From: Streptococcus mitis
GTDB lineage: Bacteria > Bacillota > Bacilli > Lactobacillales > Streptococcaceae
Assembly: GCF_005144795.1 (NCBI RefSeq)
Contig: NZ_SWFJ01000006.1
Coordinates: forward strand, 62,001-126,000
Direction: 5' to 3'
DNA: 64,000 nt
Shown: piece by piece, positions 17,873 through 25,631 of the stretch
Numbering within the stretch: position 1 is the first letter of the stretch
Layout: every line of letters starts with the position of its first letter
Made by a program: the position numbers and the translations under genes
Notes under the pieces: generated by a model
Told to the model about the DNA's origin: nothing
Databases searched by the model: none
Seen by the model: the letters and a program-made list of their open reading frames with translations, nothing else

Positions 17873-17910
17873 ATTATAATCCAATAAAAATTAGAATGCA
17901 AGCGTTTGCC
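17873..17910 (-). promoter_or_regulatory. ABC-2 operon promoter with overlapping cre-like site
   Basis: On the minus strand TTGCAT and TATAAT are 17 bases apart. A catabolite-responsive-element-like sequence, AATGCAAGCGTTTGCC (17895-17910), covers the -35. Binding of CcpA there would block RNA polymerase. The site has two mismatches to the usual consensus at its right end. Confidence 0.65.
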
Positions 17911-17956
17911 TAAAGCTTATGAAATTGAAAATTTTTCTCTTAAAGTGGGACTTTTA

Positions 17957-18068
17957 TACTCAATGAAAATCAAAGAGCAAACTAGGAAGCTAGTCGTAGG
18001 TTGCTCAAAGCACTGCTTTGAGGTTGCAGATAAAACTGACGTGGTTTGAAGAGATTTTCGAAGAGTAT
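17957..18068 (-). repeat. BOX element, short form
   Basis: Carries the boxC-side start TACTCAATGAAAATC and boxA-side end TTCGAAGAGTAT, with a single CAAAGCACTGCTTTG unit between. It lies upstream of the ABC-2 promoter. Confidence 0.9.
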
Positions 18069-18104
18069 TAGTCCAAAATTTTGGATTAATAGTCTCCTTA
18101 AAAC

Positions 18105-18131
18105 ACCAAAAAACCCACCCAATGGGTAGGC
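18105..18131 (-). terminator. Terminator of the alpha/beta hydrolase gene
   Basis: On the minus strand CCTACCC-ATT-GGGTGGG is followed by TTTTTT. It is about 105 bases beyond the hydrolase stop. The same loop and arms recur at 19250 and 20347. Confidence 0.7.
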
Positions 18132-18236
18132 TGGTGGATAAGAAAAAGAATTTTTTTAATCGAAAAAACTCACGATTCTACTGTTCATCCTTCAGCATTT
18201 AATTATTGTCATCAGTCTAAAATGATTTCTAACCCC

Positions 18237-19169
18237 TCAACTACTCTTTAAAAAATCTTCAATACGAGAAACAACCTCATGATTTTGATAATGATAAAGG
18301 TCGTGTGGTACATCCATATATATGACTTTCACATTAGACTGTTCACTAGCAAATTTCTCTGCAAAATGCTGCCATTCTGATTGGCTAAAGCTAGTACCAT
18401 CACCATTAGAAACCAGTAATAAGGTAGGAATTTTCAGATTGATGCTTGAGGGAACTTTCTTGGCATTTTCCTTTACTAAACGAGATTCATTTAGCATAGC
18501 TTGTGACATCAACTGCTTATAAGCTAAAATTTTATATTGTTTTCGTTCATTTTCAGTAAGAGTTGAATTTTTTATATAGAAGGACTCAGGGAAGTAGCGT
18601 AATAAACCAATCTTGCTGCTCCAAAATGCCACAGTGATTAAGGCCTGATTTTGCTTTAAATTCTCATAACTAGCTGGCAGTGCCCAATCTAACCCAACCA
18701 AGGTTTTCACTTCATCAGGATATTTTTCCTGCCAAGCTAAACTCTCAAGACTAGCCATGGAATGAGACAAAATGATAAAAGGACCTTTGACATTTGCTTG
18801 TGAAAGAGCTTGACGCGTCTCAGACAAAACCTCCATCACATCTCTTGAATGATTGCTATCATCACTATAACCATACCCCGCTCGCTCCACAATTACTACC
18901 TTATATCTTTTTGCTAAGGAATCTGATAAATCCTTAAAATCCAAGATTGGAGAAGCAATTCCAGCACCCGAGAGAATTACTATGGTTTCAGGACCAGTCC
19001 CTTCAACGTAAACATTTATTTGATGTTCATTGACGGGAACTAGTTGCCCCATAAGTGTCAGTAAGGCTTGTTCCTTTTCCAAACAGATACGGTGAAAGAT
19101 GAATGTAGCTAGTAAAAACAAAAGAATGAAACTAAGGAAGGCAAGACTACATTGTTTTAGTATTTTCAT
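18237..19169 (-). CDS. Membrane-anchored alpha/beta hydrolase, 310 aa
   Basis: I start at the ATG at 19169; the further in-frame extension to 19184 uses TTG and overlaps the -10. One membrane segment covers about residues 8-28, so the enzyme is probably anchored with its domain outside. The fold is alpha/beta hydrolase, with an oxyanion region VILSGAG and a nucleophile elbow LSHSMAS in which both usual glycines of G-x-S-x-G are replaced. A C-terminal VPHDLYHY supplies a likely catalytic His. Substrate unknown. No Shine-Dalgarno sequence is present and the promoter puts the transcript start at the ATG. Confidence 0.85.
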   Translation of the reverse strand: MKILKQCSLAFLSFILLFLLATFIFHRICLEKEQALLTLMGQLVPVNEHQINVYVEGTGPETIVILSGAGIASPILDFKDLSDSLAKRYKVVIVERAGYGYSDDSNHSRDVMEVLSETRQALSQANVKGPFIILSHSMASLESLAWQEKYPDEVKTLVGLDWALPASYENLKQNQALITVAFWSSKIGLLRYFPESFYIKNSTLTENERKQYKILAYKQLMSQAMLNESRLVKENAKKVPSSINLKIPTLLLVSNGDGTSFSQSEWQHFAEKFASEQSNVKVIYMDVPHDLYHYQNHEVVSRIEDFLKSS

Positions 19170-19175
19170 AGCATT

Positions 19176-19204
19176 ATTGTACAAAAAATAGAACCTTTTC
19201 GCAA
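19176..19204 (-). promoter_or_regulatory. Promoter giving a leaderless hydrolase mRNA
   Basis: TTGCGA and TACAAT are 17 bases apart, and the -10 ends six bases before the ATG at 19169. Transcription should therefore start at or next to the start codon. Confidence 0.65.
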
Positions 19205-19244
19205 CTTAAGGATGGTTCTTCTAGTATATAACCTCTATAAATCC

Positions 19245-19345
19245 AAACACAAAAAACCCACCCAATGGGCAGGTTCTGTATGTATTGTTCAGCTAGATTA
19301 AGATTTAGCATCTGGAGCATAATGAATAGTTTTTCCATATTTCTT
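19245..19345 (-). repeat. Terminator and gene 3' end resembling the end of fba
   Basis: Bases 19245-19320 align closely to 20344-20420, which hold the fba terminator, stop codon and last codons. On the minus strand the copy reads as an 18-residue C-terminal remnant (KYGKTIHYAPDAKS then stop), followed by the same TCTAGCTGAACA linker and terminator. It could be a partial fba duplication or the end of a lost gene that shared this terminator. A RUP-like element cuts it off on the right. Confidence 0.6.
19249..19276 (-). terminator. Terminator hairpin downstream of the toxin-antitoxin region
   Basis: On the minus strand AACC-TG-CCC-ATT-GGG-TG-GGTT is followed by a T-run. It is the second of three near-identical hairpins in this region. 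Confidence 0.7.
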
Positions 19346-19366
19346 AAAAAGCTTTAATTATGATTT

Positions 19367-19475
19367 TATAGTAGATTGAATAAGGTATGAACAACTCGCT
19401 TAGGAAAGTCAATCTAATTTCTGGAAATATTTTTAGCAGTCGCAGTGTACTATTTTAGATTCAATCTACTATATA
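19367..19475. mobile_element. RUP-like miniature element, 109 bp
   Basis: Perfect 14-bp terminal inverted repeats, TATAGTAGATTGAA and TTCAATCTACTATA, enclose about 80 bases with no ORF. Length, end sequence and flanking TA are as expected for the pneumococcal RUP repeat, a non-autonomous derivative of IS630-Spn1 that duplicates TA on insertion. Confidence 0.8.
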
Positions 19476-19519
19476 TAAGTGCCATGAAATAGAATATAAT
19501 CGGACTAAATACGTATATG

Positions 19520-19852
19520 TCAATCGGATTTGTTCCCGATTTCAAACAGTAATCTGTCCAAGCTACTTGATTGATGTAACACTCTCAAGATAGTAACTGT
19601 ATCCTTATCAAAACGATAAAACACTGAATAATTTTTTACTAGTAGTCGTCTAACTTTAATATCTAAACTGAGCAATTCCTCTACAATAGCACATCTTTCA
19701 GGAAATATTTCTAAAGTTTTAATCCCTTCTGCAATAGCTTCAAAATGACTCATAGCAGTTTCCGGCGATTGAAGCTCATCTGCGATATAATGATAAATAG
19801 CTTCCATATCTCCTTCAGCTCTTTTTAAAATATTAATGGTTATTTTAGTCAT
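19520..19852 (-). CDS. RelE/ParE-family toxin of a type II toxin-antitoxin pair, 110 aa
   Basis: Size, basic character and the pattern LKRAEGDMEAIYHYIADEL...FPERCAIVEE...VRRLLVKNYSVFYRFD..VTILRVLH match the RelE/ParE/StbE superfamily. Members cleave mRNA at the ribosome or poison gyrase; the sequence alone does not decide which. The start overlaps the antitoxin stop by four bases, giving translational coupling. It is free when the labile antitoxin is degraded by proteases. No frameshift; the pair looks functional. Confidence 0.88.
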   Translation of the reverse strand: MTKITINILKRAEGDMEAIYHYIADELQSPETAMSHFEAIAEGIKTLEIFPERCAIVEELLSLDIKVRRLLVKNYSVFYRFDKDTVTILRVLHQSSSLDRLLFEIGNKSD

Positions 19853-20154
19853 ACGTTCCGTTCCTTAAATTCTTTAAAGAACTCATTGACAGATCGAACA
19901 TGACCATTTTCTGCTTCATGATAAGCTTCAACCATCATTTGTCCAAATCGTTCAGCTGTCATTTCCTCTACATTCATTGATGAAGGTACATCTGGCAATG
20001 CAATATCAAAAGGGATCTTCTTCGTTAATGATACTTGTTTCAATAATAGTGTAACTAATGTTGATATCGGCATACCAAGCTGCTTCAAAACCTGTTCAGC
20101 TGATTGTTTATCTAATTCATCAACTCGAACACTAATTGTAGCTGTTTTTCCCAT
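19849..20154 (-). CDS. RelB/DinJ-family antitoxin, 101 aa
   Basis: The reading frame extends to 20214, but that would run through the promoter. The ATG at 20154 follows GAGGTG and opens MGKTATISVRVDELDK, the normal start of RelB/DinJ ribbon-helix-helix antitoxins. The N-terminal RHH part (about 1-48) should bind the operator, and the C-terminal part (about 60-101, EAENGHVRSVNEFFKEFKE) should wrap the toxin. Promoter and operator are directly upstream. Neutralises the toxin and represses the operon. Confidence 0.9.
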   Translation of the reverse strand: MGKTATISVRVDELDKQSAEQVLKQLGMPISTLVTLLLKQVSLTKKIPFDIALPDVPSSMNVEEMTAERFGQMMVEAYHEAENGHVRSVNEFFKEFKERNV

Positions 20155-20176
20155 TCTTATCACCTCACTTACGATT

Positions 20177-20214
20177 TGTACTGTAATTGTACAGCAATTT
20201 ACATTACTTGTCAA
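20177..20214 (-). promoter_or_regulatory. Toxin-antitoxin promoter and palindromic operator
   Basis: TTGACA and TACAAT are exactly 17 bases apart on the minus strand. The palindrome TGTAC-TGTAATT-GTACA (20177-20193) covers the -10, as expected for autoregulation by an RHH antitoxin. Confidence 0.85.
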
Positions 20215-20345
20215 TTAAATGTTTTTTGAAAACGAAATACCACTATTACACTGTTGAAAGATTAGATTAGCCTATCCGATAAAAAGCAGTAACACAGAAA
20301 ACTATTGACCATGAAACGCTCTCGTAATCTTAACCCCTATGTGTA

Positions 20346-20375
20346 AACAAAAAACCCACCCAATGGGCAGGTTTC
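20346..20375 (-). terminator. fba terminator
   Basis: On the minus strand AAACC-TG-CCC-ATT-GGG-TG-GGTTT is followed by a T-run about 20 bases after the fba stop. Confidence 0.8.
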
Positions 20376-20395
20376 ATCTGTACTGTTCAGCTAGA

Positions 20396-21277
20396 TTAAG
20401 CTTTACCTTCTGAACCGAATACGTCGATACGTTCTTCAACTGATGCTTGGATAGCTTTTACACCGTCAGCCAAGAATTTACGTGGGTCGAAGAGTTTTTT
20501 CTTGTCGTATTCTGCTTCGTTTGCTTCGTAGTCACGAGCAAATTTACGAGTTGCGTTAGCGAATGCGATTTGGCATTCAGTGTTAACGTTAACTTTCGCA
20601 ACACCAAGTTTGATAGCTGCTTGGATTTGCTCATCAGGAATACCTGATCCACCGTGCAATACGATTGGGAAGCCTGGAAGAGCTTCTGTCAATTTTTGCA
20701 AGTGGTCAAGGTCAAGACCTTCCCAGTTTGCTGGGTAAGGACCGTGGATGTTACCGATACCAGCTGCCAAGAAGTCGATACCAGTTGCAACCATTGCTTT
20801 AGCGTCTTCGATTGGAGCCAATTCACCTTTACCAATGATTCCGTCTTCTTCACCACCGATAGTACCAACTTCAGCTTCTACTGAGATACCTTTAGCGTGT
20901 GCTTTTTCAACAACTTCTTTAGCCAATTTAAGGTTTTCTTCAACTGGAAGGTGTGAACCATCAAACATAATTGAAGTGTAACCAACTTCGATACACTCAA
21001 GTGCATCTTCGTAGTGACCGTGGTCAAGGTGGATAGCTACTGGTACAGTGATACCCATTGATTCAACAAGGTTAGCGATCAAGTTGCGAGCAACTTTGTA
21101 ACCACCCATGTATTTAGCAGCACCCATTGAAGTTTGGATCAAAACTGGAGCTTTTTTAGCTTCTGCTGCACGCAAGATAGCTTGAGTCCACTCAAGGTTG
21201 TTTGTGTTAAATCCACCAACTGCATAACCGTTGTCACGAGCTGCTTGGACAAATTTTTCTGCTGAAACGATTGCCAT
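20396..21277 (-). CDS. fba: Class II fructose-1,6-bisphosphate aldolase, 293 aa
   Basis: The enzyme splits fructose-1,6-bisphosphate into dihydroxyacetone phosphate and glyceraldehyde-3-phosphate in glycolysis. Class II hallmarks are visible: HLDHGHYEDALE with zinc ligand and catalytic residues (about 80-90), VEAEVGTIGG, and LHGGSGIPDEQI. The length of 293 is typical for streptococci. CAGGAGG precedes the ATG. Codon use is strongly biased, as in highly expressed genes. In pneumococcus fba also lies next to vncS, and the order is kept here. Confidence 0.98.
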   Translation of the reverse strand: MAIVSAEKFVQAARDNGYAVGGFNTNNLEWTQAILRAAEAKKAPVLIQTSMGAAKYMGGYKVARNLIANLVESMGITVPVAIHLDHGHYEDALECIEVGYTSIMFDGSHLPVEENLKLAKEVVEKAHAKGISVEAEVGTIGGEEDGIIGKGELAPIEDAKAMVATGIDFLAAGIGNIHGPYPANWEGLDLDHLQKLTEALPGFPIVLHGGSGIPDEQIQAAIKLGVAKVNVNTECQIAFANATRKFARDYEANEAEYDKKKLFDPRKFLADGVKAIQASVEERIDVFGSEGKA

Positions 21278-21411
21278 TTTATCAGGCCTCCTGTATATTT
21301 TTATGGGTCATCCCATTTACATTGTTCATTTTATCACTTTTTGACAAAAAAATCTAGTTTTTCCCGTAGTTTCGATTGAATTTCTTCTAGCTTCATCTAT
21401 GTAAACCCTTT

Positions 21412-22746
21412 CTATCTATAGTCTTGGGCGACTTTTGGAAAAGCTATGAAGAAGGTTAAACGATTCTCCGCCATCTCAAAACGATAAGCTAATTTTTCAT
21501 GTTCCAATAGACTCTTGACCACAAAGAGCCCCATCCCAGAACCCTTAGCCTTGCGACTAGCATTGTCAGAAAAAGACTGGGCTAGTTTTTCTTGTTCTTC
21601 TGGGCTACAGCTATTCTCGATAAAAAGTTCCCCTTCTCTTTCTCCAATGCCAACTAAGCCACCTGGAACAGAGTGCTTAATGGCATTGCTGATGAGATTA
21701 GATAGGATCAACTTCATAACTGATGGGTTTAGATAAGCCTGCTGATGGGTCAAACTATTGTCTATCTGGAGTTCCCTTTCCTTAGCTAGCAAGGCATAAT
21801 CTTTAACCAGACTTTGCGTCATCTGGTGTAAGTCAATTTGTTCCCTATCATCTCGTAATTCCTGTACAGACGAGAGAGAAAGTATCTGGAGAACGTGGTG
21901 ATTAAGCTCATCCACAATTCCTAAGGCAACTCCCAGATAGTGGTCTCTATCCTTATAACGCCCAACGTTTTCTTTCATGTTTTCGATCAGGATTTTCAAA
22001 CTAGCCAGAGGTGTTTTCAATTCATGAGAAGCTCCACGTAGGAACTCAACCTTCATCTTTTCCAGCTGAAGAATAGCTTCATTCTTGTCATGCAAGTCCG
22101 CAATAACAGTCAAAAGATGCTGGTAAAGGCTATTGATTTGTTCCTTGAGATCACCAATCTCATCCTTAGAATCCACACGTAATCGCACTTGGGCATCCAA
22201 ATCCATCATCCGACGGGTCACCCGCTTGATTTCCAATATCGGAGCAACAATGGTCCGAGCATAGATATAAGCCACCAAGAGGGAAATCAGAAAGGATGCC
22301 AGAAAGGTATAGGGAAGAAACTGGAGACTGATTTGCTCTGCTTCCTTTTGCAAATCCATGGAAGCTAGAAACTGGAGAGTCATGGTACCACCGTCTTGCG
22401 TTGTCACCTCGCGCTCCTCGATAAAAAGAGAGGTTGTCTGACGTTCCGTGTCCAGAGGAAGACTGTCCTTGACTTCTAACTTGTCCTCGGTCATCTCTCC
22501 CTTGACCCCCCCCTTAATCTCACTAGTCTGGGAATACAAGTCTAACACTTGCTCGATGCTCTGCCTATCCTTACCTTCTAGGGACTGGGCAATGGCTGTC
22601 GCTTTCTGACCAATGGTTTCCTGACGATGGCTCAGATAAGTCGAAGGAAAAAGAAAATAAATAGCTAAATGAAGGCAAATAACCAGAACACTAAAAATCG
22701 AGAAGGTGTAGATAAATATCTTTGTAAATAAACCTGTTCGTTTCAT
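21412..22746 (-). CDS. vncS: Sensor histidine kinase VncS, 444 aa
   Basis: A first membrane segment (about 10-33), an extracellular sensor part (34-142), a second segment (about 143-165), a HAMP linker, and an HisKA domain with phosphoacceptor His241 in GASHELKTPL are followed by an HATPase domain containing NLISNAIKHS and GSGMGLFVVKSLL. The start overlaps the vncR stop by ATGA. It should phosphorylate VncR. In pneumococcus VncRS was linked to vancomycin tolerance and lysis, a claim that has been disputed. Confidence 0.96.
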   Translation of the reverse strand: MKRTGLFTKIFIYTFSIFSVLVICLHLAIYFLFPSTYLSHRQETIGQKATAIAQSLEGKDRQSIEQVLDLYSQTSEIKGGVKGEMTEDKLEVKDSLPLDTERQTTSLFIEEREVTTQDGGTMTLQFLASMDLQKEAEQISLQFLPYTFLASFLISLLVAYIYARTIVAPILEIKRVTRRMMDLDAQVRLRVDSKDEIGDLKEQINSLYQHLLTVIADLHDKNEAILQLEKMKVEFLRGASHELKTPLASLKILIENMKENVGRYKDRDHYLGVALGIVDELNHHVLQILSLSSVQELRDDREQIDLHQMTQSLVKDYALLAKERELQIDNSLTHQQAYLNPSVMKLILSNLISNAIKHSVPGGLVGIGEREGELFIENSCSPEEQEKLAQSFSDNASRKAKGSGMGLFVVKSLLEHEKLAYRFEMAENRLTFFIAFPKVAQDYR

Positions 22747-23399
22747 TTTCGCTCCAATTTATAACCAACATTGCGCACAGTGAGGATGCAATCCAAGTCT
22801 AGCTTTTTCCGCAGTTCCTTGATATAAACATCAATGACACGGTCAAAGGGAACCTCATCTGTCGCTTTCCAGACCGCATCAATTATCTGAGATCGAGTCA
22901 AGGCTCGTCCTTCATTTTTCACCAGATAGTCCAAAATTTCCAACTCTTTAGCATTAACAGCCACTTCTTGACCTGCTAGGCTGGCACTGTAGCTCTCAAA
23001 GTCCACCTTGGTATCCTTATAGGAGAAGATTCGTCCCGTATCATAATAGCGCTTGAAAATCGCGTCTACCCTCACTTTTAAGAGGGAGAGGGAGAAGGGC
23101 TTTTCCAGATAGCCATCTGCCAGAGAGGCAAAGGCACTCATCTTGTATTCCTCATCCTGAAAGGCTGTTAACATCAAGACAGGGACTTGGCTGGTTTTGC
23201 GAATCTCAGCTAGGACTTCTAGACCATTGAGCTTGGGCATCTGGATATCTAGTAAAACTAAGGCCACCTCATAGCTGGAAAATTTTTCTAAGGCTTCCTC
23301 ACCGTCCGTTGCTTCAATGGTTTCATAACCACAATCCGTCAAATAATCACTGACCCCCTCACGGATCATCTCTTCATCTTCTACAATTAAAATTTTCAT
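22743..23399 (-). CDS. vncR: OmpR-family response regulator VncR, 218 aa
   Basis: The receiver domain (1-115) has the acidic pair at residues 8-10, the phosphoacceptor Asp51 in LLDIQMP and the conserved Lys in LEKPF. A winged-helix DNA-binding domain (about 125-218) follows with the typical VFDRVIDVYIKELRKKL recognition region. It pairs with VncS and lies downstream of vex123. Direct repeats at the vex1 promoter are a candidate binding site. The ATG is preceded by a weak ribosome binding site. Confidence 0.96.
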   Translation of the reverse strand: MKILIVEDEEMIREGVSDYLTDCGYETIEATDGEEALEKFSSYEVALVLLDIQMPKLNGLEVLAEIRKTSQVPVLMLTAFQDEEYKMSAFASLADGYLEKPFSLSLLKVRVDAIFKRYYDTGRIFSYKDTKVDFESYSASLAGQEVAVNAKELEILDYLVKNEGRALTRSQIIDAVWKATDEVPFDRVIDVYIKELRKKLDLDCILTVRNVGYKLERK

Positions 23400-23494
23400 A
23401 GAAAAAACGTTTCACATTCCTTTAAATTTCTTGTAAATCATCTCAATTTCATCCTGAAAGGAAGAGGCCTTATCAAGATAAAATAGATAAAAAT

Positions 23495-23534
23495 GCTACC
23501 TATATTATACCCCATTTAGGAGAGAATAGGTAGC
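23495..23534 (-). promoter_or_regulatory. Inverted repeat between vex3 and vncR: attenuator or terminator enclosing a -10
   Basis: GCTACCTAT and ATAGGTAGC form 9-bp perfect arms around a 22-base loop. The loop holds TATAAT on the minus strand, and ATTTTT follows the second arm. It can be read as a vex3 terminator, as an operator at a vncRS promoter, or as both. Confidence 0.55.
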
Positions 23535-23541
23535 AAGTTTG

Positions 23542-24921
23542 TTATTCGCTATCTAGCAGAAGTTCTTTTGGTTGTTTTCTAAGGAGATTGCTTGAAGCAA
23601 GCGCCATAACGATAACCACTAGAACCAAGGCTAGGACAAAGACGATGATAAAGTCTGATGTCTGAATGGAAATATCTAGGCTCGACAAGGTCTTGCTAAA
23701 GCCATCTACTTCTGCACCGCCACCAAGGTTAGAGGCTTGAGCAGCCTTGCTAGCCTGTTTGGCAACACCTGAAGTGACATTGGCAAGAACAGTATTTCCG
23801 ATTGCACGGGCAGTGTAAGTAGCTAGGAAGTAAGCAGAGACAAGAGCAGGGATGGCAATCAAGATAGATTCGGTGATAAATTGACCCAAGATACTTGCCT
23901 GCTTGAGACCGATAGAGAGGAGAATTCCCACCTCCTTGCGACGAGCGTTAATCCAAAGGCTGAGCAAGAGGGCTAGGAGAAGAACTGAGAAGCTCAAGCT
24001 ACCCCAGAAGAGGAGGTTGGCCATCTTGTACATACCAGAGATGGATTGCTCAAGAGCTGGGTAGTTAGAGGAGCTCTTCACCAGTGTATAGCTCTTCCAG
24101 TTGATACCACTGATGCCATTCAACTCTTTCATGACGTCATCCAAGTTCTTGTCTGCTGTTACAAAGAAGGTTGCGTCCCCATAAATGGCCGTTTCTTCTG
24201 TATAACCATATAGTTTAGCAGCCGTATGGATATCTGTGATAGCTGTGTTTTCGTAAAGCTCTTGTGAGTAGGTGACTGCCGACTTATTGTGGCCATCAAA
24301 GAGTCCCTTGATTGTCACTTCAACTGTTTCCTTGGCACCTTTTTCATTGTCTGCATCGTAGATATTAGAGTCTAGTTTAACCTTATCCCCTACTTTCCAG
24401 CCGTGTTTGGCTGCCAAGTCCTTGTGCATGAGGATTTTGTCCTTGTCGTCGTTGGTTAGGTGTTCTCCTTCGACCAGCTTATAAGAACCAGAGACAAACT
24501 TGTCTTCTTTGGAAGAGTCATTGACACCTGTAATCATCAAGCTACTTCCAAAATGTTTGGCACGATCAGGTGTCAGATTTTTCTTGGTTTCTGGAGTTTC
24601 GATAAGTTCATATCCAGTCAAATCTCCGATAGCGTTGATGCGTTTAACATAAGACTCAATGGCCTTGTTTTCGGTGATTTTTTTGATATCTTCACCCTTA
24701 ATATTCCCAGCACCACGTGGCGTCCCTTGATTGACGCGACGATTGATTTGCATGGAAAAACTATTGGTAATATTTTTAAAGGTCTCCTGAGAAGCCTTGG
24801 CAGTAGCTCCCTTGATCGACAAGCCGACCAAACTCAAGCTCGCCATGAGGAGAATAATCAGGAAGATGACAATCGATTTGAAAAACTTCCTTGTAACATA
24901 GGCAAATGCGTTGTGTAACAT
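23542..24921 (-). CDS. vex3: ABC transporter permease Vex3 (MacB/FtsX type), 459 aa
   Basis: One N-terminal membrane segment (about 15-37), a large extracellular domain (about 40-285) and three C-terminal segments (about 300-325, 340-370 and 420-445) form the FtsX/MacB permease layout. It is the third gene of vex1-vex2-vex3 and should form the membrane part together with Vex1. The pneumococcal transporter was proposed to export a small peptide; the substrate here is not shown. The gap to vex2 is 50 bases. Confidence 0.94.
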   Translation of the reverse strand: MLHNAFAYVTRKFFKSIVIFLIILLMASLSLVGLSIKGATAKASQETFKNITNSFSMQINRRVNQGTPRGAGNIKGEDIKKITENKAIESYVKRINAIGDLTGYELIETPETKKNLTPDRAKHFGSSLMITGVNDSSKEDKFVSGSYKLVEGEHLTNDDKDKILMHKDLAAKHGWKVGDKVKLDSNIYDADNEKGAKETVEVTIKGLFDGHNKSAVTYSQELYENTAITDIHTAAKLYGYTEETAIYGDATFFVTADKNLDDVMKELNGISGINWKSYTLVKSSSNYPALEQSISGMYKMANLLFWGSLSFSVLLLALLLSLWINARRKEVGILLSIGLKQASILGQFITESILIAIPALVSAYFLATYTARAIGNTVLANVTSGVAKQASKAAQASNLGGGAEVDGFSKTLSSLDISIQTSDFIIVFVLALVLVVIVMALASSNLLRKQPKELLLDSE

Positions 24922-24971
24922 AGGTTCCCTTTCTAGATTTGATTTAATAATTCTATCAAAATAAGCTCATA

Positions 24972-25619
24972 TTATTTAGTAGTATTGCGAGTTTCAGTCA
25001 ATTTCTTATCTTTCAACTCAAGTGTAATATCTGACGCTTGTGCCACTTCTTTGCTGTGAGTTACGACGATGACACATTTACCTGTTTTCTGGGCAAGTGA
25101 TTTGAGCAGTTCGATAATATCTCCAGCAGTTTTAGGGTCCAGATTTCCTGTTGGCTCATCTGCTAGAATGACTGGAGCTTCTGAGACCAGACTACGAGCG
25201 ATGGCAACACGTTGCTGTTGACCACCTGATAACTGGAGAACATTCCGCTTAATCTGACTTTCATCCAAACCAAGTTCAAGCAGTGTATCCTTGCTTGCCT
25301 TTTTATTGACCAAGCGGATATTTTCCAGTGGAGAAAGATAATCTATCAAGTTATAATTTTGAAAGACCAGGGAAATATGGTGCATACGATGGTAGGAATA
25401 CCCCTTCTTACGAATGTCCTCTCCTTGGAAAAGGATAGAACCTTCAACAGGACTATCTAGACCAGCCAGTAGGGATAAGAGAGTGGATTTTCCTGCTCCT
25501 GACTCCCCAATAATACTGTAAAATTTCCCGGGTTCAAAATTATAATTGATCTGATATAGGACTGCTTCAGCAGTGTTCTTATAACGGTAGGTAAGGTCTT
25601 GTAATTGTAATAAAGTCAT
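24972..25619 (-). CDS. vex2: ABC transporter ATPase Vex2, 215 aa
   Basis: Walker A is GESGAGKST (about residues 38-46), the Q-loop is VFQNYNL, the signature LSGGQQQRVAIARSL, Walker B VILADEPTGNLD, and the switch VVTHS. This is the MacB/LolD class that works with FtsX-type permeases. It lies 12 bases after vex1 and is followed by vex3, so it powers the Vex1-Vex3 heterodimer. Confidence 0.96.
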   Translation of the reverse strand: MTLLQLQDLTYRYKNTAEAVLYQINYNFEPGKFYSIIGESGAGKSTLLSLLAGLDSPVEGSILFQGEDIRKKGYSYHRMHHISLVFQNYNLIDYLSPLENIRLVNKKASKDTLLELGLDESQIKRNVLQLSGGQQQRVAIARSLVSEAPVILADEPTGNLDPKTAGDIIELLKSLAQKTGKCVIVVTHSKEVAQASDITLELKDKKLTETRNTTK

Positions 25620-25631
25620 GATTTCTCCTTC

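Noticed and set aside
18237..19184. Longer form of the alpha/beta hydrolase beginning at 19184
   Set aside because: It would start with TTG inside the -10 element.
20447..20884. ORFs on both strands within fba
   Set aside because: They are shadows created by the strong codon bias of a highly expressed gene.
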